Of a DNA stretch of 64,000 nt, positions 46,364 to 57,346 are shown one piece after another. The translations under genes were made by a program, and so were the position numbers. A model generated the notes under the pieces. The model was not told the DNA's origin. It did no database searches and saw nothing but the letters and a program-made list of their open reading frames with translations. Source of the DNA: CAVQTK01 sp963716455 (GTDB lineage Bacteria; Pseudomonadota; Gammaproteobacteria; Coxiellales; Coxiellaceae); assembly GCA_963716455.1 (NCBI GenBank), contig CAVQTK010000007.1, positions 61,847-125,846 on the forward strand, given 5' to 3'. Each line of letters starts with the position of its first letter. Position 1 is the stretch's first letter.

Positions 46364-46669
46364 TTAACCCTTTAGTAGATCCATTGCCTGAACATTAATG
46401 GTGCCCCGCTGACGATATAACAATACTAAAATAGCAAGACCAATTGCGGCTTCTGCTGCTGCTACAGTTAATATAAAAAATACAAACACTTGGCCAGCGC
46501 TTTCATTGAGATATTGCGCAAAAGCAACAAAGTTAGTATTTACTGCCAACAATAGCAATTCTAAACACATTAACAAGATAAGAATATTTTTTCGATTGAG
46601 GATTATGCCTGCAAAACCAATGCCAAACAAAACTGAGCTTATGATTAGATAATAATTTAAAGTAATCAT
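46364..46669 (-). CDS. nuoK: NADH-quinone oxidoreductase subunit K
   Basis: Small membrane subunit of complex I, 101 residues and three membrane helices, with the two proton-path Glu residues in LMCLELLLLAVN and TVAAAEAAIGLAI. Start overlaps the nuoJ stop by 4 bp (ATGA). The frame is intact. Confidence 0.96.
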   Translation of the reverse strand: MITLNYYLIISSVLFGIGFAGIILNRKNILILLMCLELLLLAVNTNFVAFAQYLNESAGQVFVFFILTVAAAEAAIGLAILVLLYRQRGTINVQAMDLLKG

Positions 46670-47274
46670 TTTGTTTCCGCTTTCATTTTAATAATACGCA
46701 AACCCGTATTTTTACTAGCCTGTAATTGCCGGGAAATTTTTTGAGATTTAGTTCCAGGTTTTCGACCATAAAAAGCTAAGCTAATTGCTGAAACCATGGC
46801 AACTAATAAAATTAAACCCGCTATTTCAAAAGCATACAAATAGTTGGTGAATAAAGCCATTCCTACTTCTACAACGTTACTATAGTTCGGACCGTGACTA
46901 GTTGGTAATATGCTTACAAAACCAAGCTGCTTGCCACCCAAGATCAATAACATCAACCCAACAAATAAAGCAACTACTATAACACCTAAGGGTAAATAGC
47001 GCACAAACCCTTCCTTTAAAGGTGCTAAATCAACATTAATCATCATGACTACGAACAAAAACAAAGTCATAACTGCGCCTACATACACGAAAATAAGCAC
47101 TAAAGATAAAAATTCAGCTTCTAATAACATCCAAAGAATTGCGCTACTAAAGAATGCTAACACTAAAAATAAAACTGCACGCACAGGATTTCTCGAAACA
47201 ATTACCATTATTGCCGAACCCAGCAAAGCAGCTGCGAATATAAAAAATATGAACTGATAAATGGGGAAAGACAT
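46666..47274 (-). CDS. nuoJ: NADH-quinone oxidoreductase subunit J
   Basis: Membrane subunit of complex I, 202 residues, five helices, with RNPVRAVLFLVLAFFSSA and LIFVYVGAVMTLFLFVVMMIN, the latter with the pi-bulge region. The C-terminal basic tail is typical. This is the first nuo gene, moving downstream from nuoA, that has no frameshift on either side of it. Confidence 0.95.
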   Translation of the reverse strand: MSFPIYQFIFFIFAAALLGSAIMVIVSRNPVRAVLFLVLAFFSSAILWMLLEAEFLSLVLIFVYVGAVMTLFLFVVMMINVDLAPLKEGFVRYLPLGVIVVALFVGLMLLILGGKQLGFVSILPTSHGPNYSNVVEVGMALFTNYLYAFEIAGLILLVAMVSAISLAFYGRKPGTKSQKISRQLQASKNTGLRIIKMKAETK

Positions 47275-47348
47275 TAATACTCCATCGCGATAGAGATTTT
47301 TATTTCAAAAAGAAGAATTAACTGCCAATAAACTGTATTTTCAAAATT

Positions 47349-47842
47349 TTACCGGTAAGGCTCATCTTGTTCTCGATCTTTGGCAATTTGTTTTTCATAA
47401 ATATCACCAATGAATAACAATTTTTCTTTATCAAAAATATTTTCTCCTCGTTTTTCTTGATGATAATGCATCTCTGAAGTCAACACAATAGCGTCTACAG
47501 GGCACGCTTCTTCACAAAAACCACAGTAAATGCATTTAAATGCATCCACTTCATATTTAGTAGCACGACGAGAACCATCTTCTGTTCTTGGGCCTGCCTC
47601 AATAGTAATGGCACACGCCGGACAAACAGCCTCGCAAAGCTTACAAGCAATACAACGCTCTTCGCCATTGGGATAACGACGCAATGCTAACATACCTCGA
47701 AAACGCGGGGAAAGCGGCGTTTCTTCTTCAGGATATTGTAATGTTATTTTTCGTCGAAAAAATATTTAAGAGTTAAACCCAGCCCTTGAAGTAATTCCCA
47801 TAATGTAAATCGTATAATTATTTGCTTGATACTTTTAGCCAT
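47349..47842 (-). pseudogene. nuoI: NADH-quinone oxidoreductase subunit I (one frameshift)
   Basis: Complex I subunit with two 4Fe-4S clusters (N6a/N6b): CIACKLCEAVCPACAI and CIYCGFCEEACPVDAI are complete. The N-terminal part, MAKSIKQIIIRFTLWELL, begins at the ATG at 47842 and reads to LKYFFDEK before a stop. One extra base in the A run at 47757-47762 would restore FFRRKITLQYPEEE and join the two parts. Full length would be ~164 residues, normal for the family. Probably a homopolymer error rather than loss of function. Confidence 0.85.
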
Positions 47843-47847
47843 TTACG

Positions 47848-48875
47848 TTACCCCCACCAAAACCCAATATGAAACTGAACAGCACAAGCTACCACTACTA
47901 ACCAAACTAAAGTTGTAGGAATTAACACCTTCCAACCTAAATACATAATTTGATCATATCGATAACGTGGAAAAGTAGCACGCATCCAGAAATAGAGAAA
48001 AATAAAAATAGCTCATTTTAGCAAGAAACCATATGATCCCTGGAACTGCAAGAAAATAAAGCTCTAAAACCGGAATGCCTTGCACAGGTGATAACCAGCC
48101 GCCTAAAAATAGCAACACCGCAGTTGCAGAAACCAAAAGCATATTGGCATATTCTGCTAAAAAGAATAATGCAAAACCCATTCCTGAATATTCAACATGA
48201 AACCCTGCTACAATTTCTGACTCACCTTCAGCAACATCAAAAGGAGCTCGATTCGTTTCTGCAACGCCTGCTATCCAATAAACAATAAACAGGGGTAATA
48301 ATGGCAACCAATACCAATGCCAAAATCCACCTGCTTGACGTAATACAATTTGTGATAAATTCATGGTGCCACTAGCAATCAAGACACCCACTAACGCAAA
48401 GCCCAAAGCAATCTCATATGAAATCATTTGTGCCGCTGAACGCAATGCCCCAAAAAAAGCATATTTTGAATTTGATGCCCAACCTGCAACAAAATTCCAT
48501 AAATTCCTAATGAAGTCATTGCAAATAAAAATAATACCCCTGCATTCACATTCGATAATACCCAGCCTTGAGCAAAAGGAACCACGGCCCAAGCTACTAA
48601 AGCCGGCGCCAAAGTTAAAATAGGAGCAATGATAAATAAGATAACGGTTAGAAGTGGTCGGAATAATAATTTCTTTAAGTATCAGCTTAATAGCATCTGC
48701 AATCGGTTGAGCCAATACCAAAAATACCTACTCTATTCGGACCAATTCGGCCTTGAATATAACTAATTACTTTGCGCTCAGCCATGGTTAGATAAGCAAC
48801 CACCAAGGTAATAGGAATAGCAATAATAAGAACTTTAATTATTATCCACAACAAAGAAATGATTTGATCAATCAC
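47848..48875 (-). pseudogene. nuoH: NADH-quinone oxidoreductase subunit H (about four frameshifts)
   Basis: Membrane subunit that forms part of the quinone chamber. Pieces align along the whole family: LTMAERKVISYIQGRIGPNRVG, PIADAIKLILKE, ALVAWAVVPFA, AGWASNSKYAFFGALRSAAQMISYE, AETNRAPFDVAEGESEIVAG and the C-terminal VQFHIGFWWG before TAA at 47848. Frames break near 48715, 48650, 48500 and 47995. The start is GTG at 48875, overlapping the nuoG stop as GTGA. Confidence 0.85.
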
Positions 48876-51260
48876 GAATCTTCTCCCAGAGTGACCTCAG
48901 CAGATGCTTGCCCATAACCTGCCGTTATTATCTAAAGCAGAAGGTATCAATACTACATTATCTGCTAAAACGATCATCGACTCTTACTTTTAAAGATAAT
49001 TTGTGCTGACCGTCTTGACGAACCATAACTGGCTGTCCTATTGATAGGTTGTATATTTTCGAGTACCTTAGGACTGGCAGCGACATGGGTCATTTCCTCT
49101 TCGACTCATCGTATCTTGTAAGGCTTGAGCTCGTCGAACTAAAGGATCAGTACGATAGATCGGACCAAGGAGCTAACCGCAATAATTTATCATCCCTAGG
49201 ATGGTAATGAGGGCAATGTTAAAGAAGGTAACTCTAATGCTGACTTTTTATTTATTTGAATGCGTAACTCATCAGCTATCTGATGAACATTTTTATAATC
49301 AAAATCGGGTAAATTCATATTTTCGCTAAAACCCGACATATTTTCCAAGCAGGCTTTGCTTGACCATCGGCACACTACACAGCTGCAAAACTTTGCCAGG
49401 TTCCTTCGGTATTAACAAAGGTTCCTGTCGTTTCACTAGAAGTTGTCATAGGCAGCATGTAGTGAGCATATTTCTCCATGTGAGGAGTCATGAAAGAATT
49501 AATGCAAACTACCAAATTTGCTTGCTGTAAGGTTTCTAAAGCGGCAGCGGATAGGCACAATCCATTTCTGGTTCTATGCCAACTAAAAAATAGGCTTGTT
49601 TACGATCCTTAGTAAACAAGGCTTGGGCATTAGCACCTGCCACTGTTGCAGACTCCAGCAGAGCCTCGATGCGGAAGGGCCCCAGCCAACCATGCCCCAG
49701 CACTATTTGCCACCTTCAGTTAATATACTAATTGTCGCTTGAATATGTTGTGCGATATAACGAATTAGGAACGAATAATTGCACCTTGGGGATGGTTCCA
49801 TGCATAATCGCCCTATAAAAATACCTATTTTACCTGGTGTTTAGACGTAATTGATCAGCTATACTTCGCGACACTTCACTAGGAATAATATGCATTAATT
49901 CTTTTTCTGTATGACCCGATTCCTGAGTTCAATGCTGCAGCTAATTTCTGCTAAACGGTTAACCAAATCGGCATGATAATTTTTTTGAATAGAGGAAAAG
50001 CAAAACGATAGTCCATTGGGTTAAGCGCCATAATTTCATGCACCCTCTTGATGCGCTTTATAAAAACGATCGAGCAATTAATGGTTGCTCACAGCGCACA
50101 TCAGATCCAATCAATAAATAGTTTTCAAAGTCTCAATGTCAGTAATTTTCATCCCTAAACCAGGAAACTCAGGCAGAAATGCTGATCACTAAAATCTTAC
50201 TGACGAATTCTATGATCTATATTTGAGCTACCTATGGCTCGTAACCATTTTTGCAATAAGTAACAATCTTCTACGGTGGCATTGGGGGAAATAAGCGCAG
50301 CTATCTGATTTGCACCCTGTTGCTGCAAAATATACCGTTAATGATCGGCAATTTTAATAATACAGATTGCCAATCTAATTCTTGCCAAACGCCATCTCGT
50401 TTTACACGTGGCGTTAAAGTCGGTCGTTATGCTGGTAAACGCCTGAATAACTAAAACGATCACGATCGCTAATCCATGTTTCATTAATTGCCTCATTTTC
50501 TCGCGGTACAACACGCATAACTGTCGTTGTGGAGCATATTCTTGGCCACGACTATGAATAAAAATATTAGAACCTACACAATCATGTGGATGCAATCGAT
50601 GGATGTTCACGCAATTCCCAGCCACGAGCTGTATAACGATAAGGTTTAGCAGTTAATGCCCCAACTGGGCATAAATCAATGACATTACCCGATAACTCTG
50701 ATTGCATCAGATGTTTTACATAAGTGCCAATTTCTCATTCTTCGCCGCGATACGTTACTCCTAGTTCAGGCATTCCCGCAATTTCTTCACCAAACCGCAC
50801 ACAACGGGTGCATTGAATACAACGCGTCATTTCTGTATCAATCAAAGGACCAATATCTTCATTAAACACCGCGCGTTTACTTTGATCATAATGAGAATAT
50901 GGACGTACCATAACCCATCGATAAATCTTGTAATTCACACTCTCCACCTTGATCGCAAATAGGACAATCGAGAGGATGATTAATCAATAAAAACTCCATC
51001 ACTGCTCGTTGTGCTTCCAATGCCTTTTCTGAAATGGTAAACATTTTCATACCATTCGTAACAGGGGTCGCACAAGCGGGTAATGGTCTTAGAGATTTTT
51101 CTACTTCTACTAAACACATTCGACAATTAGCAGCAATGGATAATTTTTTATGATAGCAAAACCGTGGAATATAAATCCCGAGTTCATCAGCTGCTTCAAT
51201 GATCATGTGCCTTGCCGGATTCACACTAATTCGTTTATTATCAATTTCTAAATCAACCAT
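48872..51260 (-). pseudogene. nuoG: NADH-quinone oxidoreductase subunit G (heavily frameshifted)
   Basis: Large Fe-S subunit of complex I. The N-terminal 2Fe-2S and 4Fe-4S region is clear: PRFCYHKKLSIAANCRMCLVE, HPLDCPICDQGGECELQD, then in another frame TRCIQCTRCVRFGEE. Further pieces include NVIDLCPVGALTAKPYRY and GSNIFIHSRGQEYAP, and the gene ends AEVTLGEDS at 48872. The total span (2.4 kb, ~796 codons) is that of a full NuoG, so nothing is deleted, but at least eight frame changes and one in-frame TGA (50735-50737) interrupt it. Either the sequence is poor here or the gene is recently lost. Confidence 0.85.
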
Positions 51261-51298
51261 TATTTATTGCTCAATAAATAAGAATTAAAACTTATAAC

Positions 51299-52565
51299 TC
51301 AAACTAGACATTTTTTATGCTCGATATGATATTCAAATTCATCATCGAAAATGACGTAAAAATCCACCTACCGGCCAAGCAGTGGCTTCACCAAAAGCAC
51401 AAATAGTACGTCCTTCAATTTTTTAGCTACTCTTCTTAAACGTTCCAAATCAGCCAATTTCCTTCTCCATCTTCAATACGCTGCACTAAACGATAAACCC
51501 AACCCGATCCTTCTCGGCAAGGAGTGCATTGACCACAAGATTCATGCATATAAAATTTTGAGATTCGCTGCAAAAGCTTTCACCATACAGGTAGATTCAT
51601 CCATCACAATCACGCCACCTGAACCCAGCATAGAACCTGCTGCATCAATACCATCAAAATCCATATTAGTTGCATAATCAAATCAGCAGGTAAAACCGGC
51701 ATCGAACTACCACCTGGAATCACTGCTTTCAACTTGCGTCCATCACGCATTCCTCCCGCCATTTCTAGTAATTCTGCAAAAGGAATGCCTAAAGGAACTT
51801 CAAAATTTCCTGGTTTGTTAACATGACCACTGACACTAAAAATTTTCGTCCCACCATTTTTAGGCTACCCTAAATCGGCAAACCATTTAGCACCTTTTTC
51901 CAAAATTACGGGAACGGATGCGTAAGTTTCGGTATTATTAATATTGGTAGGCTTACCATATAATCCATAAGTAGCAGGAAAGGGTGGCTTAAAGCGTGGC
52001 AAGCCTTTTTTGCCTTCTAAAGAATTCATCAAAGCTGTTTCTTCTCCGCAAATATAGGCGCCTGCACTCATATGATTATAGATTTCAATATCCATACCAG
52101 AACCTAAAACATTATTACCAAGCAAACCGGCTGCTCTTGCTTCTGCCAAGGCTGCTTCACAACGTTGAAAGGGTTCCCAAAATTCACCGCGAAGAAAATT
52201 ATAACCCACTGTTGCACCTATAGCATAACAAGCAATGGCCATACCTTCTATTACTTGATGAGGGTTATAGCGCAATATATCACGATCTTTAAAGGTTCCA
52301 GGTTCACTTTCATCTGAATTACAAATTACATATTTTTGACCTGGCACATCTCGCGGAACAAAACTCCATTTTAAACCAGTAGGAAAACCCGCTCCCCCTC
52401 TACCACGTAATGCCAGAATCCTTTAAGTTTGAATAATTTCCTCTGGAGAGGTTTTTTCCTGCAATATACTGTCGCAATACTTGAATAACCACCTACGCTT
52501 TCATAGGATTTTAATGTCCGGGTTATCTAAGTGTAATGTTCGATAACAAACTTGATTAGCATCAT
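51299..52565 (-). pseudogene. nuoF: NADH-quinone oxidoreductase subunit F (several frameshifts)
   Basis: Subunit holding FMN, NADH and 4Fe-4S cluster N3. Identifiable parts are CYRTLHLDNPD near the start, GRGGAGFPTGLKWSF, the 160-codon stretch 51865-52347 with VICNSDESEPGTFKDRD and YICGEETALMNSLEG, then KIFSVSGHVNKPGNFE, VIPGGSSMPVLP and, near the end, the DEFEYHIEHKKC tail. The C-terminal cluster Cys region is broken up by frame changes. At least six indels are needed to join everything. The probable start is ATG at 52565. Confidence 0.85.
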
Positions 52566-53075
52566 TGGATGTTTCTCCTGAGCTAATTGCATCAATTAAT
52601 CGCATATCATTTTTTCTGGGGTTAAATTTTCGTGATATTCTTTATCATTCATTTGACACATAGGAGCACCACCACATGCCGCCAGACATTCTGACTTCTC
52701 TCAATGTAAATAAACCATCTGCTGTTGTTTCGCCAAAGTAATTCCCAACCTTTTCTTCATACTATCAGCTATATTTTCTGCTCCTCTTAACATACAAGAA
52801 ATATTGGTGCAGAGACTAATTTTATGACGACCCCGTGGATTTAAATCATACATATCATAAAAAGTCGCCACTTCAAATACTTCAATACGAGCCATTCCTA
52901 AGTATTCGGCAACTGCATTCCATAGCGTTTTGCTAAGCCAACCATCATTTTGTTCTTGCACCAATAATAATGCAGATACCACAGCCGAACGTTTTTGTTC
53001 AGGAGGATATTTGCTTACCCAATGGTCAATTTTTTCACGAAACTTCAGGAGCTAATTGTACAATACTTCAGACAT
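52566..53075 (-). pseudogene. nuoE: NADH-quinone oxidoreductase subunit E (several frameshifts)
   Basis: 2Fe-2S subunit of complex I. From the ATG at 53075 (overlapping the nuoD stop, TGATG) the start reads MSEVL, then a shift gives FREKIDHWVSKYPPEQKRSA, and the long open part has LLLVQEQNDGWL, FEVATFYDMYDLNPRG and CTNISCMLRGAE, which includes two cluster cysteines. The second Cys pair region is shifted again. The exact 3' end is unclear because of the damage. Confidence 0.8.
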
Positions 53076-54329
53076 CAGCGATCTACCTCTCCAAAAACAA
53101 CATCAATCGTAGACAGCACTGTCACTAAATCAGCAATCATATGACCTCGACATAATTCATCCATTGCTGCCATATGCGGATAACTGCCCGCTCGTAGTTT
53201 TACTCGATAAGGTTTATTAGATCCATCCGAAATAATATAAACACCAAACTCACCTTTAGGATGTTCCACCGCCGCATAGGCCTGGCCCGCTGGAACGATA
53301 TATCCTTCAGTGAATAATTTAAAATGATGAATCAAGGCTTCCATATCTTCTTTCATGACTTCACGATGGGGAGGAGCAATTTTATGATTAAAAATCATTA
53401 CCGGACCTGGGTTTTGACGAAGCCATTCCACGCATTGTTTAACGATACGATTAGCTTGACGTAACTCTTCAACGCGGACTAAATAGCGATCGTAAGAATC
53501 ACCATTCACACCAACTGCAATATCAAAATCTACTTGATCATAAACTTCATAAGGTTGTTTCTTTCGCAAATCCCATTCAACCCCAGAACCACGTAACATG
53601 GGTCCAGTAAAACCCAGTTGCAAAGCACGTTCTGGAGAAACCACACCAATTCCTACGGTGCGCTGTTTCCAAATTCGATTATCGGTAAGTAAGGTTTCAT
53701 ATTCATCGACTAATTTAGGAAAACGCTCAGTAAAGTCATAGATAAAATCTAAAAGAGTTCCTTCACGATTTTTATTCATGGATTTAACTTGACGCTTTCC
53801 ATGCCACTTAGAGGGTTTATATTGGGACATCTTATCTGGCAAATCACGATAAACTCCTCCAGGACGATAATAAGTCGCATGCATCCGTGTACCAGAAACG
53901 GCTTCATAACAGTCCATTAAATCTTCACGCTCACGAAAAACATAGAGAAATACTGTCATCGCTCCAATATCAAGCGCGTGGGCTCCCAGCCAAAGCAGAT
54001 GATTGAGAATACGAGTAATCTCGTCAAACATTACACGAATATATTGAGCTCGCACCGGGGGGGTAATAGCCTAATAATTTTTCAATAGCCATTACGTAAG
54101 CATGCTCATTGCACATCATCGAAACATAATCTAATCGATCCATGTATCCAATGGATTGATTATAAATCTTAGATTCTGCTAATTTTTCCGTTGCCCGATG
54201 TAATAAACCAATATGCGGGTCAAGGCGTTGAATAACCTCACCATCAACCTCCATAATTATTCGCAATACTCCATGAGCAGCGGGATGTTGGGGACCAAAG
54301 TTTAAGGTGTAATTGCGAATTTCAGCCAT
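53075..54329 (-). CDS. nuoD: NADH-quinone oxidoreductase subunit D (one frameshift)
   Basis: Quinone-site subunit related to hydrogenases. MAEIRNYTLNFGPQHPAAHGVLR begins at 54329, with HRATEKLAESK and YVSMMCNEHAYV. The frame breaks in a run of seven G at 54057-54063; six would read YYPPVRAQYIRVMFDEITR and continue to GTIDVVFGEVDR at 53075. The remaining ~326 codons are intact (ATYYRPGGVYRDLP, GVNGDSYDRY). Full length would be ~417 residues, normal. A homopolymer error is the likeliest cause. Confidence 0.9.
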
Positions 54330-55072
54330 AAATTTCCCCCTTTTCGTCTTCGGCTAAATAACGATTATCCTGACGGATTACTTTGGGCACTAGTACACGC
54401 GGTTGAATGCTAACTGGCTCATACACACAACGTTGTTGCGCAGCATCATAGCGCAATTCTACTTGGCCAATTAAAGGAAAATCTTTACGAAATGGATGTC
54501 CAATAAAACCGTAATCGGTTAATAAGCGTCGTAGATCTGGATGACCATCAAAAATGATTCCAAATAAATCAAAAGCTTCTCGTTCATACCAATTAGCAGC
54601 TGACCAAACATCAATGACAGAGGGTATTAAAGGCTCTGGATCTAAATAGACACATATACGTAAACGCTGATTTTTGCTTACCGACAGTAAATGATAAACT
54701 ACAGCATAGCGAGGCTTTTCCCATTTTAATACTTTCTTAGCTGGTTCCACTTCTTGATTAAATACCATAATATGCGGCCTCATCTGCACGCCATTCACTA
54801 TTTGGTTCCACTCCTCGACTAAAACCTGAATGCGTGGCCTCATTCGTACGCCATTCACTGACCCCATAATCCAAAAAATCAACCCCACATAAATCAATGA
54901 GTTGTTCAAAGTTAAAAGGGGGTTCGCGACTTAATATTTGACATACACTTAATAAGTATTTGGCAGACAATTCTACTGTTACCATATCACCCATAGTTAT
55001 GGCGTCCAAATGTTCACCGAAACGATTTTGCAAATGTTCTAATAAGTGTTGTTGCTTTTCATGCTGATTCAC
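54322..55072 (-). CDS. nuoC: NADH-quinone oxidoreductase subunit C (one frameshift, internal duplication)
   Basis: Peripheral-arm 30-kDa subunit. The N-terminal part has FNFEQLIDLCGVDFLDYG, and the C-terminal part has YHLLSVSKNQRLRI, ANWYEREAFDLFGIIFDGHPDLRRLLTDYGF and GHPFRKDFPL. Between them the motif SEWRTNEATHSGF is followed about 20 residues later by a second version SEWRADEAAYYGI, indicating a divergent tandem duplication; the frame changes close to the end of the second unit. Total length is one base over a multiple of three. It overlaps nuoD by 8 bp. Confidence 0.88.
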
Positions 55073-55090
55073 AATAACCTCATAATATTT

Positions 55091-55572
55091 TTAATCGCGG
55101 GCAATAACCTTGCGACGTTTAATCTTATTTTGTAGCTGAATAATGCCATAAACTAATGCTTCTGCTGTTGGAGGACATCCTGGAACATAAATATCAACTG
55201 GAACAATTCGATCACATCCACGAACAACTGAATAAGCATAATGATAATACCCACCACCATTGGCGCAAGAACCCATTGATATAACCCAACGAGGTTCTGC
55301 CATTTGATCATATACTTTACGCAAAGCGGGCGCCATCTTATTGCATAGTGTGCCAGCAACAATCATAACATCAGATTGTCTTGGACTCGGCCTAAACACT
55401 AATCCAAAACGATCTATATCATAGCGCGAGGCCGCAGCGTGCATCATTTCAATTGCACAACACGCTAACCCAAAGGTCATTGGCCACAATGAACCTCCTT
55501 GAGCCCATTTGTTAGTTTATCTAAAGAGGTGACAACAAAACCATTCCCGGACAACATTTGTTCTAAATTCAT
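55091..55572 (-). CDS. nuoB: NADH-quinone oxidoreductase subunit B (one frameshift)
   Basis: Subunit with cluster N2. The open part has MTFGLACCAIEMM, RQSDVMIVAGTLCNKM, SMGSCANGGGYYHY and YVPGCPPTAEAL, which supply the four cluster Cys. The N-terminal piece MNLEQMLSGNGFVVTSLDKL starts at ATG 55572 in another frame; a shift near 55510 joins it through WAQGGSLWPM. One base is missing or extra. Otherwise normal at ~160 residues. Confidence 0.9.
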
Positions 55573-55576
55573 AAAA

Positions 55577-55934
55577 TCACTCCCACTCTAGCGCGCCTTT
55601 TTTCCATTCATATATAAAGCCAACTACGAGAATAATCTAAAAATAACATCATCCCCAAAAAAGCTCCTCCATTAAGATGACGCAAGACGACGGCCCAAGG
55701 AAAAAGGAAAGCGGTTTCCAAATCAAAGATGATAAATAAGATGGCTACTAAATAAAAACGAACGTCAAAAGGTAAACGAGCATCTTCAAATGCATCAAAT
55801 CCACATTCATAGGGGGAGAGTTTGGCTTTATCTGGTCGATGAGGACCAAAGAGAGCACCAGCACTTAAAGCAACTACCCCTAAAGCAATCCCAATTATCA
55901 TAAAAATTAAAACAGGAAAATATGCAGTAAGCAT
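55577..55934 (-). CDS. nuoA: NADH-quinone oxidoreductase subunit A (one frameshift)
   Basis: Small membrane subunit, three helices. The open frame from the ATG at 55934 has KLSPYECGFDAFEDARLPFDVRFYLVAILFIIFDLE, the family hallmark. The frame changes near 55630; reading on in the other frame gives ILVVGFIYEWKKGALEWE and a TGA at 55577, the normal C-terminus. It is the first gene of the nuo operon, downstream of tRNA-Leu on the same strand. Confidence 0.9.
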
Positions 55935-56099
55935 GACATGCTCCTTGTTTCTTTAATAGTTGGTATAATAGTTTCTTTTTGGACAAAAATCAAAGTGCAA
56001 TAAAAATTCCCAAAGCAGCTGCGAGGTATTTTTATAAGGGGCTTTCCCTTCTACCCTCGCGAACAGTTAAAATATAAAAGTATTGAATAGAAATCTGTA

Positions 56100-56184
56100 T
56101 GGTGCCGAAGGTCGGACTCGAACCGACACGGCTTTCGCCACGGCCCCCTCAAGACCGCGTGTCTACCAGTTTCACCACTCCGGC
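56100..56184 (-). tRNA. tRNA-Leu (GAG)
   Basis: The reverse strand folds as a class II tRNA: acceptor GCCGGAG with CTTCGGC, D-arm GGTGAAACTGGTAGACAC, anticodon loop TTGAGGG with anticodon GAG, a long variable arm and T-arm GGTTCGAGTCC. CCA is encoded. It lies between secG and nuoA on the same strand, as in other gammaproteobacteria. Confidence 0.96.
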
Positions 56185-56192
56185 AAAATCGC

Positions 56193-56513
56193 TCAAGGCT
56201 TTAAATCTTTAGAGGTTGTATTTGATTCTGAAGTATCCGATTTAGTAGGAATTAACTTTTCGAACATCTTTTCTTCCGGTTTTGTATGTGCAGCCAAGTA
56301 ACCTAAAATTAAACTGGTAGCAAAAAAAATAGCTGCTAGCACTGATGTTAACTTCATAAAAAAGCTCATTGACCCAGCACTACCAAACATGGTTTGAGAT
56401 CCCCCTCCTCCAAAGGTAGCACCTAAATCAGCTCCTTTACCATGTTGTAATAATACTAAAACAATAATCGCAATTGCCACTAAGATATGAATGATTAAAA
56501 TTAATTCTTGCAT
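56193..56513 (-). CDS. secG: Preprotein translocase subunit SecG
   Basis: Small SecYEG subunit with two membrane helices (LILIIHILVAIAIIVLVLLQ and MKLTSVLAAIFFATSLILGY) joined by the conserved loop HGKGADLGATFGGGGSQTMFGS. The 106-residue length is normal. The start overlaps the end of tpiA by 13 bp, and tRNA-Leu follows 9 bp after the stop. Confidence 0.95.
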   Translation of the reverse strand: MQELILIIHILVAIAIIVLVLLQHGKGADLGATFGGGGSQTMFGSAGSMSFFMKLTSVLAAIFFATSLILGYLAAHTKPEEKMFEKLIPTKSDTSESNTTSKDLKP

Positions 56514-57259
56514 GATTTTGCAATCTCTAAAAATTGTTCCGCTTTTAATGAAGCACCACCTACCAGAACGCCATCAATATCTTTCATCGCTAATAGACTA
56601 GCAGCGTTATCTGGTTTGACACTTCCACCATAAATAATTCGCATAGCACTTCCATTTTCTTTATTGTATCTTACTAATTGAGCTCTTATTGCCTCATGTA
56701 CCGCTTGCACTTGTTCGGGCGTTGCATTTTTCCCAGTACCAATTGCCCAAATAGGTTCATAAGCCACGACTGCCCGAGACAAACCAGGAAGATTATCGGC
56801 TAATTTGAGGGCAACTGCAAGTTGCTGTTCTACGATTGAAAATGTCATCCCTTGTTCATGCTGAATAGCGGTTTCACCAACGCACAAAATAGGGCAAAGA
56901 TCTCTTCGTAAAGCGGTAATAAATTTAGCAGCAACTTGTTGATCTGTTTCATTATAAAGAGTACGGCGCTCTGAATGACCAACAATGACATAATTGCAAG
57001 CAAATTCTTTTAGCATAGCCGCAGAAATTTCTCCGGTATAAGCACCCGATTCTTCACTACATAAATCCTGAGCTCCCCATACAATTGAAGAGTTTTGTAA
57101 TAATTGCCGCGTATATTCTAGAAATACAAAAGGAGGAAAAACAGCTAATTCAATGTGAGTTAATTTTTGACTTCCTTGGATAAGGGCTTCTAGTAAAAGT
57201 GTGATACTTGCATGGGAACCATTCATCTTCCAATTACCAGCAACTAAACAATTACGCAT
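56501..57259 (-). CDS. tpiA: Triosephosphate isomerase
   Basis: Interconverts glyceraldehyde-3-phosphate and dihydroxyacetone phosphate. The 252-residue protein has NWKMNGS (catalytic Lys), VGHSERR (catalytic His), VVAYEPIWAIGTGK (catalytic Glu), the phosphate loop RIIYGGSVKP and DGVLVGGASL. It overlaps secG, so the two are probably co-transcribed. Confidence 0.97.
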   Translation of the reverse strand: MRNCLVAGNWKMNGSHASITLLLEALIQGSQKLTHIELAVFPPFVFLEYTRQLLQNSSIVWGAQDLCSEESGAYTGEISAAMLKEFACNYVIVGHSERRTLYNETDQQVAAKFITALRRDLCPILCVGETAIQHEQGMTFSIVEQQLAVALKLADNLPGLSRAVVAYEPIWAIGTGKNATPEQVQAVHEAIRAQLVRYNKENGSAMRIIYGGSVKPDNAASLLAMKDIDGVLVGGASLKAEQFLEIAKSCKN

Positions 57260-57346
57260 ATTTTTTCACTTTTTGATTTTCTCTGTTTGATTTCGATTCA
57301 AACAAACCCAGTTTGCTCGAAGTGCGACCCAGAAACGAATGCAACA

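Noticed and set aside
47045..48623. Plus-strand open frames opposite nuoJ and nuoH
   Set aside because: They are antisense to highly conserved complex I genes and are rich in Asn/Lys/Thr, as expected of shadows in AT-rich DNA.
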